Below are positions 8,821-16,467 of a DNA stretch of 64,000 bases, piece after piece (position 1 is the first letter of the stretch; every line of letters starts with the position of its first letter). The stretch spans positions 186,188-250,187 of the forward strand of contig CANLUC010000004.1 in the NCBI GenBank assembly GCA_947494195.1, read 5' to 3'. A program made the position numbers and the translations under genes. The notes beneath the pieces are model-generated. The model worked only from the letters and a program-made list of their open reading frames with translations. It was not told the origin of the DNA and did not search any database. Origin of the DNA: an uncultured Nesterenkonia sp. (GTDB taxonomy: Bacteria; Actinomycetota; Actinomycetes; Actinomycetales; Micrococcaceae).

Positions 8821-9969
8821 ATGGCAGAAAACGCCCCGGCACTGAAGCCGCGCGTCCTCGTCCTCTACGGAGGTCAGTCCTCTGAGCACTCGGTGAGCTG
8901 TGTGACCGCAGCAGGAGTGCTCGGCGCCATCGACACCGACGCCTTCGACGTCGTCGCCGTGGGCATCACCGCCACCGGCCAGTGGACCCGTCCGGTGACC
9001 GACCCGCGCACCCATGCCTTCGACGCGGACGAGCTGCCGCGGGTGCTGCCCACCGCGTCCACGGTGCAGCTGCACTCCGGCGCGGCCGGGTCCTCCGAGC
9101 GCAGCGCCGAGCTGTTGGAGGTCCACCCGGACGGCTCCTCCACGGCCATGGGTCAGGTGGACGTGGTCTTCCCGCTGCTGCACGGCCCCTTCGGCGAAGA
9201 CGGCACCCTGCAGGGTCTGCTGGAGCTTGCCGGACTGCCCTATGTCGGTGCCGGCGTGCTCAGCTCGGCGATGGCCATGGACAAGCACTATATGAAGATC
9301 GCCTTCGCCGCGGCAGGACTGCACGTCGGGCCCTGGGTGACCATCACCGATCGGCAATGGTCTCAGGACCCCGCGGCCGCGCTGGAGCGCGTGCGCGCGC
9401 TTGAGCTGCCCGTGTTCGTCAAACCTTCGCGCGCCGGCTCATCCATGGGGATCACCCGCTGCGATGCCTTCGACCAGCTTGAGGAAGCCATCGCCGCGGC
9501 TCGGAAACACGATCCCAAGGTCATCGTGGAGCAGGGCATCGATGGCCGCGAGATCGAGTGCGGCGTGCTCGGCTCCCAAGCAGGCGAGCCGGCCCGTGCC
9601 TCGCTGCTGGGCGAGATCGTCGTCCATGACGGATCCCAGGAGCACCAGTTCTACGACTTCAACGCCAAGTACACCGACTCCACCGCCGCAGACCTCTCAT
9701 GCCCGGCTGCGCTGCCCGATGATGTGAGCGACGAGATCCGCCGACAGGCAGTGATCGCCTTCGAGTCGCTCGGCGCCGAGGGAATCTCCCGGGCAGACTT
9801 CTTCTACACCGGCGCGGGCGAGGTGGTCATCAATGAGATCAACACGATGCCCGGATTCACTCCGATCAGCATGTATCCGCAGATGTGGAAGGCCACCGGC
9901 ATCGACTACCCGGAGCTGATCACCGAGCTCATCTCGCTGGCGCTGGCGCGACCCGCCGGGCTGCGCTGA
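8821..9969 (+). CDS. ddl: D-alanine--D-alanine ligase
   Basis: Ddl makes the D-Ala-D-Ala dipeptide of peptidoglycan precursors using ATP. The N-terminus VLVLYGGQSSEHSVSC is diagnostic. The ATP-grasp core shows FVKPSRAGSSMGIT and the metal-binding end VINEINTMPGFT. At 382 aa it is of actinobacterial length. It is the last gene of the murA-plsC-gpsA-ddl run and converges on the DUF3515 gene with 51 nt between, an arrangement also known in mycobacteria. Confidence 0.97.
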   Translation: MAENAPALKPRVLVLYGGQSSEHSVSCVTAAGVLGAIDTDAFDVVAVGITATGQWTRPVTDPRTHAFDADELPRVLPTASTVQLHSGAAGSSERSAELLEVHPDGSSTAMGQVDVVFPLLHGPFGEDGTLQGLLELAGLPYVGAGVLSSAMAMDKHYMKIAFAAAGLHVGPWVTITDRQWSQDPAAALERVRALELPVFVKPSRAGSSMGITRCDAFDQLEEAIAAARKHDPKVIVEQGIDGREIECGVLGSQAGEPARASLLGEIVVHDGSQEHQFYDFNAKYTDSTAADLSCPAALPDDVSDEIRRQAVIAFESLGAEGISRADFFYTGAGEVVINEINTMPGFTPISMYPQMWKATGIDYPELITELISLALARPAGLR

Positions 9970-10020
9970 GCGAAGCCTCCGGGCAGCCGGAACCAGGCAG
10001 CAGCAGGAACCGGCCCGCCG

Positions 10021-10560
10021 CTAGGAGTTCTCCTCGGCGGCTTCCGCGTCCTCGGTCGGCTCGATGTCCTGCTCCGTGGTCGTGCAGCTGCGCGTCTGCT
10101 CCACCCGCTGCACCGCCGTGGACATGGCCAGCATCGCCGTGGAAGAGGCAACCTCGTCCAGATTCAGCAGCACCTCCACCGCAGGGTCTCGTCCGTAGCT
10201 GATCAGACGCCAGGTCTGGTCATCCTCTTCTATCGCGAGCCAGTCGACGCCGTCGGCCGAGACACAGAACTCCGGACTGGGGCCCGGCGGTACGACGCCG
10301 CAGCGCACCACGACCTCACTGGGATCACCCCAGACCGCCGTCCCCTGAGAGGCAGTCGGTCTCAGCTCGTTCTCCCCGATGACCTCCGGGATCGCGAGCA
10401 TCACATCGGCGCATTCGGGGTTCGCGGCGTCGGGGGCCGCCTCCACGGTGGCGGTGCTGGCGCATCCGCTCAGGGCCAGACCGGAGGCGATCACCACCGA
10501 GCCCAGAACCGCGCGGACGCCACGACCACGCTCACGGTGATATCCAGGGTTCAACGGCAT
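10021..10560 (-). CDS. DUF3515 family lipoprotein
   Basis: This is an exported protein of unknown function, conserved next to ddl in actinobacteria. From ATG 10560 there is a basic stretch, a hydrophobic helix and the lipobox LALSGC (Cys33), so it should be a lipoprotein on the outer face of the membrane. The mature part has a few cysteines (VRCGVVPPG, EFCVSADGVDW) that may form disulfides, and an acidic tail rich in Glu/Asp. The frame opens ten codons further upstream, but those residues do not look like a signal peptide. No catalytic motif is recognisable. Confidence 0.85.
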   Translation of the reverse strand: MPLNPGYHRERGRGVRAVLGSVVIASGLALSGCASTATVEAAPDAANPECADVMLAIPEVIGENELRPTASQGTAVWGDPSEVVVRCGVVPPGPSPEFCVSADGVDWLAIEEDDQTWRLISYGRDPAVEVLLNLDEVASSTAMLAMSTAVQRVEQTRSCTTTEQDIEPTEDAEAAEENS

Positions 10561-10612
10561 ATGACATATTCTGTACGAAGTCCACAGCATTTGCCCATTT
10601 CAGGAGCACCAC

Positions 10613-11641
10613 ATGACGCACCAGTTCGGCTACGACGAACCCAAGCCCACGAAGCGTCGTGGGCGCCGTGTCGCGCTGATCATCGTCAGCGTGGTCGCTG
10701 TGCTGGTGGTCGGTGCCCTGGTGGCAACAATGATGTACATCAACTCGCTCAGCAGCGCGTACGAGGACAACGCCCAGGTCTTCGAGGAGAGCTTCCCCGA
10801 GGAGGAGGGCCGCCCGGTCAAGGCCGAGGATGACGAGTCGATCAATATCCTGCTTCTGGGGTCCGATGCCAACGGAGGCTCCGGGGAGACCGAGGACCTG
10901 CCGGACGTCCCCCAGGGCGGACGCTCGGACACCATGATGTTCGTGCACGTCCCCAGTGATCGCGACGGCGTACAGGTCATGTCGATCCCGCGCGACCTGT
11001 GGGTCGAGGTCCCCGGCCAGGGCCAGCACAAGATCAACGCGGCACTGAGCCTCGGTGGCCTTCCGCTGACCATCAGCACCATCGAATCCCTCTTCAATGC
11101 TCGCATCGACCATGTCGCTGCCGTAGACATGCTCGGCTTCACCGGACTCGTCGACGCACTCGGCGGAGTGACGGTGAACTCCAGCTACGGCGAGGCGTTC
11201 ACCACAGGTGAGGGCTACACCTTCCAGCCCGGCGAACAGACCATGAATTCCGAGGAGGCGCTGTCCTTCGTGCGCCACCGCAAGAGCTTCCCCGATGGGG
11301 ACCTCCAGCGGGTGCGCAATCAGCAGGCCTTCATCCGTGCAGTCATCGATGAGACGCTGACCCCAGCGAACCTCAGCAATCCCGGCCGCGTCCAAGACAT
11401 GGTGGAGACCTTCTCCCCGCACCTGATCGTGGACGACACGCTCGACTCCTCCACCGTGGCGTCCCTGGCCTGGGACATGCGCGGCGCCGCGAACAACATC
11501 GACATGTTCACCGTTCCCACGGCCGGCAACGGGTACTCGGACGACGGGCAGTGGATCTTCTACCAGGACGAAGCTGCCATGGCGGAGATCTCCTCTGCGA
11601 TCCAGGACAACACCCTGGACGAGTATGCCGCCAGCAGATGA
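10613..11641 (+). CDS. LytR-CpsA-Psr (LCP) family protein
   Basis: LCP proteins sit in the membrane with an extracellular domain that transfers lipid-linked glycopolymers onto peptidoglycan. Here a basic N-terminus (KPTKRRGRR) precedes one membrane segment at about residues 22-45. The LCP domain follows with GRSDTMMFVHV, MSIPRDLWVEVPG, the LGGLPLTISTIE region and the Arg-rich SFVRHRKSFPDGD, which bind the pyrophosphate-lipid substrate. ATG 10613 has an AGGAG site 6 nt upstream. It is similar to the LCP at 22199. It occupies the place where thiL is found in mycobacteria, so it may be a later arrival here. Confidence 0.93.
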   Translation: MTHQFGYDEPKPTKRRGRRVALIIVSVVAVLVVGALVATMMYINSLSSAYEDNAQVFEESFPEEEGRPVKAEDDESINILLLGSDANGGSGETEDLPDVPQGGRSDTMMFVHVPSDRDGVQVMSIPRDLWVEVPGQGQHKINAALSLGGLPLTISTIESLFNARIDHVAAVDMLGFTGLVDALGGVTVNSSYGEAFTTGEGYTFQPGEQTMNSEEALSFVRHRKSFPDGDLQRVRNQQAFIRAVIDETLTPANLSNPGRVQDMVETFSPHLIVDDTLDSSTVASLAWDMRGAANNIDMFTVPTAGNGYSDDGQWIFYQDEAAMAEISSAIQDNTLDEYAASR

Positions 11642-11722
11642 GGTGAGCGCCCCGGCCAGCGGCCGGAGCGCAGGTGAGGGGCCGAGCGCGCAGCGAGAGA
11701 TCCACCGAGAGGGGTGCGGCAG

Positions 11723-12682
11723 ATGAGGGGCAAGGTCAAGGGCGCCGCCGCCGTGCACCGCTGGTTCCTCCTCGCAGAGGCTGCTCTGGAGCAGAACAGA
11801 GACAGCCTCAACCGGCTCAACGTGTTTCCCATCCCCGATTCGGACACTGGGGAGAACATGCTCGGCACCATCCGCGCCTGCCGCAGCAGCGTGGAACAGG
11901 CACCGAGCCAGGACCTCGGTGAGCTCTTCGCCGCCGCGGGCTCCCGGGCGATGTCCGAGGCCTACGGCAACTCGGGAACGCTGCTGGCCGTGCTGATCTC
12001 CGGTCTCGCGGAGCCGCTCCACGGCCAGGAGCGCCTGACCATCACCGGACTCAGCCACGCCCTGGAGCGGGCCCGCGTCCGCTCCTGGTCCGCACTCACC
12101 GATCCCGTGGCCGGCACGATGCTCTCGGTGCTGGACGCCGTCCACGATGAGGTGCGTCGATGCGCGGTCGAGGCCGAGGAGCCGGAGAGCCGGGCAGCGC
12201 TGGAGGCCGTCATGCCCAGCGTGGTCTCGCGAGCCCTCGCCGCGGTGGAAGCCACGCGGGATCAGCTGCCTGCCCTGCAGCGCGCGGGGGTCGTGGACTC
12301 CGGGGGAGCCGGACTGCTGGTCGTGCTCATCGCGCTGCACGCCACCATCACGGGCCGCGACATGGACTTCTCCGCGCTGCAGACGCTTCCCGGATGGAAC
12401 CAGGGCCAGGAGGCGCAGGCCGCGCAGGAGTCGACCGGGGTGGAAGTCATGTGCACCGTCCGGCTTGATCCCCTCGGCGCCGCTTCGCTGCGGCATGAGC
12501 TGAACACGCTCGGCGATTCCGTCATTGTGACCCCCATCGACTCGGCGGCCGCCGAGGACGGCAGCTACCGTTGGCGCATCCACGTCCACACCAGCGAGGA
12601 GCCCCGCACCGCGGAGACCGTGCACGCGGCAGGGGCGGTGGAGTCCTACTCCGCCACACCCCTGCACCGAACCCAGGAGTGA
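11723..12682 (+). CDS. DAK2 (DhaL-like) domain protein
   Basis: The N-terminal 200 residues form a DhaL/DAK2 domain like that of dihydroxyacetone kinase and the fatty-acid kinase FakA. The Mg-ADP site is in VFPIPDSDTGENML, followed by AYGNSGTLLAVLISG and VVDSGGAGLLVV. After a linker there is a small alpha/beta domain (VEVMCTVRLDP onward). At 319 aa it is shorter than FakA-type proteins of about 550 aa, so a full FakA role is not assured. ATG 11723 is preferred over GTG 11714 because AGAGGGG lies 8 nt before it and overlaps the GTG. The gene sits 6 nt upstream of recG, as is usual in actinobacteria. Confidence 0.85.
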   Translation: MRGKVKGAAAVHRWFLLAEAALEQNRDSLNRLNVFPIPDSDTGENMLGTIRACRSSVEQAPSQDLGELFAAAGSRAMSEAYGNSGTLLAVLISGLAEPLHGQERLTITGLSHALERARVRSWSALTDPVAGTMLSVLDAVHDEVRRCAVEAEEPESRAALEAVMPSVVSRALAAVEATRDQLPALQRAGVVDSGGAGLLVVLIALHATITGRDMDFSALQTLPGWNQGQEAQAAQESTGVEVMCTVRLDPLGAASLRHELNTLGDSVIVTPIDSAAAEDGSYRWRIHVHTSEEPRTAETVHAAGAVESYSATPLHRTQE

Positions 12683-12688
12683 CCCGGC

Positions 12689-14986
12689 GTGGCAGTGCTA
12701 CCGACCACCGAACTCCATCGAGTTCTGGGTGCAGAGTCCGCCAAGACCCTCGAGCAGGGACTGGGCATCACCACCGCGGCGCAGCTGCTGCAGCACTATC
12801 CCCGCCGCTGGATCGAATTCGGACATCTCTCCTCCTTCCGGGACCTGCCCGAAGCGGGGGAACATGTCAGCCTGATCGCTGAGGTGACCGGGGTCTCGGT
12901 GCGCAAGATGCACAACCGACGCGGCTCGCTCGCCGAGGTCTGGGTGGCCGACGATGATGGCAACTCGCTGAAGATGGCCTTCTTCAACGGCTGGTCCGTG
13001 GGCAGGACGCTGCGCGCCGGCGTGCGGGCGATCTTCCACGGCAAGGTCGGCAGCTACCGGGACCGACCGACGCTGACCAATCCCGACTTCACGGTGCTCC
13101 TCGATACGGATCCCCTGGACACGGAGCCCCTGGACACGGAGCCCCTGGACACCTCCAAGGGGCCCGAGGGACCACAGGAATCACAGGAAGGTGTCCATTC
13201 CGGGGGGAGGGACAGCCCAGCGGCGAGCCCCTCGGATTCGGGGAGCGCCGTCCAGGCTCCCCGGGTGCTCAGCCGGGGCCGCACCCCGGTGCCGCTCTAC
13301 CCGGCCACCTCCAGCATCAGCAGCTTCCGCATCCTCGACTGCATCGAGATCCTGCTGGACATGATCGACTTCGAGGACTGGCCCGAACCGATCCCCGATG
13401 CCGTCCGAACCGCCGAGCAGCTCCCCGGCCTGGGGGAGGCGTATCGGCTGATCCACCGACCCGAGACCTTGGAAGACCCGGAACGTGGTCTGCATCGGAT
13501 GCGCTTCCACGAGGCGTTCCTGCTGCAGGGACTCCTGCACCTGCGACGCGTCCAGGACCAGGACCGCGCAGCCCGGCCCAGGCCTCGACGTGCCGGGGGC
13601 CTGCTCGAACGCTTCGACGCCTCCCTGCCGTTCACGCTCACAGCAGGACAGCGGGACTGCGGTGAACTCATCGCCGCCGAACTCGATCGGCCGCGCCCGA
13701 TGAATCGACTGCTGCAGGGCGAGGTCGGCTCGGGAAAGACTCTCGTGGCGCTGCGAGCCATTCTGCAGGTGCTCGAGACCGGGGCGCAGGCCACGCTGAT
13801 CGCCCCGACCGAGGTCCTCGCCGCACAGCATGAACGGTCCCTGCGCCGCATGCTCGGCGGCCTGGCGGATGAGCTCGGACTGACGCTGCTCACCGGATCG
13901 CTCAACACCGCCCAGCGGCGCAGCGCGCTGCTGGACATCGCCTCCGGCACCGCGCGCCTGGTGGTGGGCACGCACGCGGTGCTCGGCGAGCAGGTGCACT
14001 TCCTGGATCTGGGGCTGGCCGTGGTGGACGAGCAGCACCGCTTCGGCGTCGAGCAGCGGGACGCGCTGCGCCACCGCTACGAGCTGACCCCGCATATGCT
14101 CGTCATGTCCGCCACGCCCATCCCACGGTCGGTGGCGATGACCGTCTTCGGCGACCTCGAACTGACAACGCTCGAGGGCCTCCCCAGCGGTCGCCAGCCG
14201 ATCGCGACCCACGTGGTCCGCACCGTGCAGGGCCCCCGCATGATCGGGCGGGTCTGGGAGCGCATCGCAGAAGAGGTTGCTGCCGGACACCAGGTCTATG
14301 TGGTCTGTCCCAAGATCAATGAAGCTGACCACCGCGAGGATCCAGACACAGGGGTCCAGACGGACCAGGACGCCTCGGTGGAGCTCATCTCCCAACGGCT
14401 CGCCGAGCACCCGCTGCTGGGTGAGACCCGACGGGCCCAGGTCCACGGCAGAATGGACGCCTCCGCCAAGGAGGAGGTCATGACCGCCTTTGAACGCGGC
14501 GAGATCGACGTGCTGATCTGCACCACCGTGATCGAGGTCGGAGTCGATGTCCACAACGCCACGGTCATGGCCATCCTCGACGCCGATGCCTTCGGCGTCT
14601 CCACGCTGCACCAGCTGCGCGGGAGGATCGGTCGCGGCGGCGCCCACGGACTGTGTCTGCTGGTGACCCGGCTTCCCGACGAACATCCTTCGCTGGAGCG
14701 TCTGGACCAGGTCGCCGAACACTCGGACGGCATGACCCTGGCGAGGCTTGATCTCGAGCGGCGCCGCGAGGGCAATGTGCTGGGCGCGGCCCAGGCGGGA
14801 CGTGCCTCCACCTTGAAGCTGCTGCGCACGATCCGAGATGAGAAGATCATCACTCGCGCCGCTGCGCTGCTGGCGGAGCTCAGCGCGGCGGACCCCCGAT
14901 GGGAGGCGCACCCCGGGCTGCGCGACGCGGTGGCGGAGTATCGCGATCTCCACACCGGCGCCGACGAGTTCATCCAGCGCGGCTGA
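12689..14986 (+). CDS. recG: ATP-dependent DNA helicase RecG
   Basis: RecG regresses stalled forks and branch-migrates Holliday junctions. The N-terminal wedge/OB domain (to about residue 260) is followed by helicase motifs: GEVGSGKTLVAL (I), DEQHRFGVEQRD (II), SATPIPRSVAMT (III) and LRGRIGRGG (VI). GTG 12689 begins 6 nt after the DAK2 stop. The wedge domain has an insertion of about 55 residues (139-195): three DTxPL pentapeptides from 15-bp repeats, then a Ser/Gly/Pro-rich stretch before the fold resumes at PVPLYPATS. The insert should be disordered and is not expected to stop catalysis. Confidence 0.96.
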   Translation: MAVLPTTELHRVLGAESAKTLEQGLGITTAAQLLQHYPRRWIEFGHLSSFRDLPEAGEHVSLIAEVTGVSVRKMHNRRGSLAEVWVADDDGNSLKMAFFNGWSVGRTLRAGVRAIFHGKVGSYRDRPTLTNPDFTVLLDTDPLDTEPLDTEPLDTSKGPEGPQESQEGVHSGGRDSPAASPSDSGSAVQAPRVLSRGRTPVPLYPATSSISSFRILDCIEILLDMIDFEDWPEPIPDAVRTAEQLPGLGEAYRLIHRPETLEDPERGLHRMRFHEAFLLQGLLHLRRVQDQDRAARPRPRRAGGLLERFDASLPFTLTAGQRDCGELIAAELDRPRPMNRLLQGEVGSGKTLVALRAILQVLETGAQATLIAPTEVLAAQHERSLRRMLGGLADELGLTLLTGSLNTAQRRSALLDIASGTARLVVGTHAVLGEQVHFLDLGLAVVDEQHRFGVEQRDALRHRYELTPHMLVMSATPIPRSVAMTVFGDLELTTLEGLPSGRQPIATHVVRTVQGPRMIGRVWERIAEEVAAGHQVYVVCPKINEADHREDPDTGVQTDQDASVELISQRLAEHPLLGETRRAQVHGRMDASAKEEVMTAFERGEIDVLICTTVIEVGVDVHNATVMAILDADAFGVSTLHQLRGRIGRGGAHGLCLLVTRLPDEHPSLERLDQVAEHSDGMTLARLDLERRREGNVLGAAQAGRASTLKLLRTIRDEKIITRAAALLAELSAADPRWEAHPGLRDAVAEYRDLHTGADEFIQRG
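13103..13147 (+). repeat. 15-bp tandem repeats inside recG
   Basis: Three consecutive 15-bp units (13103-13117, 13118-13132, 13133-13147) encode DTDPL, DTEPL and DTEPL; a partial fourth unit gives DTS. The last two full units are identical at DNA level, which suggests recent slippage duplication. The reading frame is kept. Confidence 0.9.
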
Positions 14987-14991
14987 CCGTC

Positions 14992-15066
14992 GAACAGCGC
15001 AACCCAGAACAGCGCAACCCAGAACAGCGCAACCCAGAGCAGCGCAACCCAGAGCAGCACAGTGCA
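14992..15066. repeat. 15-bp tandem repeats between recG and rsmD
   Basis: Unit GAACAGCGCAACCCA occurs exactly at 14992, 15007 and 15022, with one change at 15037 (GAG for GAA) and a decayed copy at 15052-15066. The array fills nearly all of the 94 nt between the recG stop and the rsmD ribosome site. It has no spacers, so it is not CRISPR. Confidence 0.95.
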
Positions 15067-15080
15067 GACAGGAGCAGGCC

Positions 15081-15656
15081 ATGGCACGCATCATCGCTGG
15101 CACGCATAAGGGGCGTCGTCTCACGGCCGTCCCCACCGACGCCACCCGGCCCACGAGCGACCGGGTCAAGGAATCCCTGTTCTCCCGGCTTGAAGGCTAT
15201 GACGCGCTCGAAGACGCCGTCGTCGTCGATCTCTATGCCGGGTCAGGAGCGCTGGGCTTCGAGGCGCTCAGCCGCGGCGCGCGCAGCCTGGAGGCGGTCG
15301 ACAAGGCGGAGGCCGCGGTCAAGACCCTGCGCCGCAATGCCGAGCCCTTCCACACAGCCGGGGTGGAGATCAGCGTGCACAAGGCAGACGCACTGAAATA
15401 CCTCGCCGCACGCACAGGGCCCGCGATCGAGCTGCTCTTCCTCGACCCGCCCTATCAATTCGGTGACGCCGAGCTGCTGAAGGTCCTCACCGCAGCAGTG
15501 GACCAGCTGCATGAGGCGGCCACCGTCGTGATCGAACGAGAGAAGCGCAGCGGACGCCCGTCGATGCCCGAGGGACTGGAGATCTTCAGTGAGAAGTCTT
15601 ACGGGGGAACCCACGTGTGGCTGGCCGAGCCCACTGGTGAAGCTCCTCCCCGCTGA
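15081..15656 (+). CDS. rsmD: 16S rRNA (guanine(966)-N(2))-methyltransferase
   Basis: RsmD methylates G966 of 16S rRNA with S-adenosylmethionine. The N-terminal MARIIAGTHKGRRL is the family start, motif I is DLYAGSGALGFEALSRGA, and the catalytic motif IV is LDPPY. ATG 15081 is preceded by AGGAG at 15070-15074. The frame is open far upstream through the 15-bp repeats, but those residues (RTAQP repeats) are not part of the family. The last 71 nt overlap the 3' end of the convergent spermidine-synthase-like gene. coaD is the usual downstream neighbour, here separated by two minus-strand genes. Confidence 0.95.
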   Translation: MARIIAGTHKGRRLTAVPTDATRPTSDRVKESLFSRLEGYDALEDAVVVDLYAGSGALGFEALSRGARSLEAVDKAEAAVKTLRRNAEPFHTAGVEISVHKADALKYLAARTGPAIELLFLDPPYQFGDAELLKVLTAAVDQLHEAATVVIEREKRSGRPSMPEGLEIFSEKSYGGTHVWLAEPTGEAPPR

Positions 15657-16467
15657 GCACGTCGCCGGGATGCGGGCCAGCGGCCCAGATGGCGTTGAGC
15701 TCGGTCTGCTCCAGCGGAGCTGACCGGCGCGCGGCGAAGGTCAGATTCCCCTCCGCGCGGGCCTCGAGCACATCGGCGGGCGCGCTCAGCAGCGCGGCGT
15801 CGCCAGAATCGCCAGAATCGCCGGGCCCGGCCCAGGTGTCGAGCAGCGAGGCCACCTGGGCGCGGACGAAGTCCATGGGCGGTTCATCCCCGAGGTTCAT
15901 CAGCAGCAGGCCTCCCGGCGCGACCTGTTCGAAGGCCCGGGAGTGAAACGCGGCGCTGGTCAGCCGTCCGGGCGCCTCCGCGCTGTTGAACAGGTCGACG
16001 ACGACGACGTCGAAGGTGCGTCCGTGAAGAACGCCGCCGGGGGCGATCGCCGTGGCGGCGTCCGCGATCAGGCTGTGCGGTCGGGTGCGCATCGGCAGGT
16101 GATCGAGCACGAACTCCACCAGCTCCGGCTCGATGTCGAGCACCGTCTGCTCGACTCCGGGGAAATGGTGCTCCAGCCAGCGCGGCAGGGTCAGCGCACC
16201 GGCGCCCAGATGCAGGATCTGCGGAGCCTGCGCCCCGCCAGCGGACAGGCGCTCGCGGGCGCAGGTCTGCAGCACCGCTGCCATCCTGATGAGGTAGTCA
16301 TGCAGCAGGAACCCCGGGTCTCCGACCTCGACATGGGACTGTTCGGCCCCGCCGATGCTCAGCACGACGCCGTCCTCGGTCAGGTCATCGCGGTGCAGCT
16401 CCGCCAGGCTGCCCGAGAAGGACAGCCGCTGGCTGCGGGGGAGTCCGAGCCCGTCGCGTGCCGGCAT
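15586..16467 (-). CDS. Spermidine-synthase-like SAM-fold protein
   Basis: The protein has the Rossmann methyltransferase/aminopropyltransferase fold seen in actinobacterial 'spermidine synthase-like' proteins. ILHLGAGALTLPRWLE is the nucleotide-binding loop, VLDIEPELVEFV the acidic strand and DVVVVDLFNSAEAP the motif after it. The usual GGGDG and the substrate Asp pair of true spermidine synthases (DSSDP) are absent, so polyamine synthesis is doubtful and the substrate is unknown. Its ATG (16467) shares one base with the aminotransferase stop, so the two are translationally coupled. Its 3' end runs 71 nt into rsmD from the other strand. Confidence 0.8.
   Translation of the reverse strand: MPARDGLGLPRSQRLSFSGSLAELHRDDLTEDGVVLSIGGAEQSHVEVGDPGFLLHDYLIRMAAVLQTCARERLSAGGAQAPQILHLGAGALTLPRWLEHHFPGVEQTVLDIEPELVEFVLDHLPMRTRPHSLIADAATAIAPGGVLHGRTFDVVVVDLFNSAEAPGRLTSAAFHSRAFEQVAPGGLLLMNLGDEPPMDFVRAQVASLLDTWAGPGDSGDSGDAALLSAPADVLEARAEGNLTFAARRSAPLEQTELNAIWAAGPHPGDVLSGEELHQWARPATRGFPRKTSH

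Noticed and set aside
10532-12667. Minus-strand frame (711 aa) over the LCP and DAK2 genes
   Set aside because: Spans two well-supported genes on the opposite strand and shows no family motifs.
14992-15066. CRISPR-like array
   Set aside because: The units are contiguous with no spacers and there are no cas genes. It is a simple tandem repeat.
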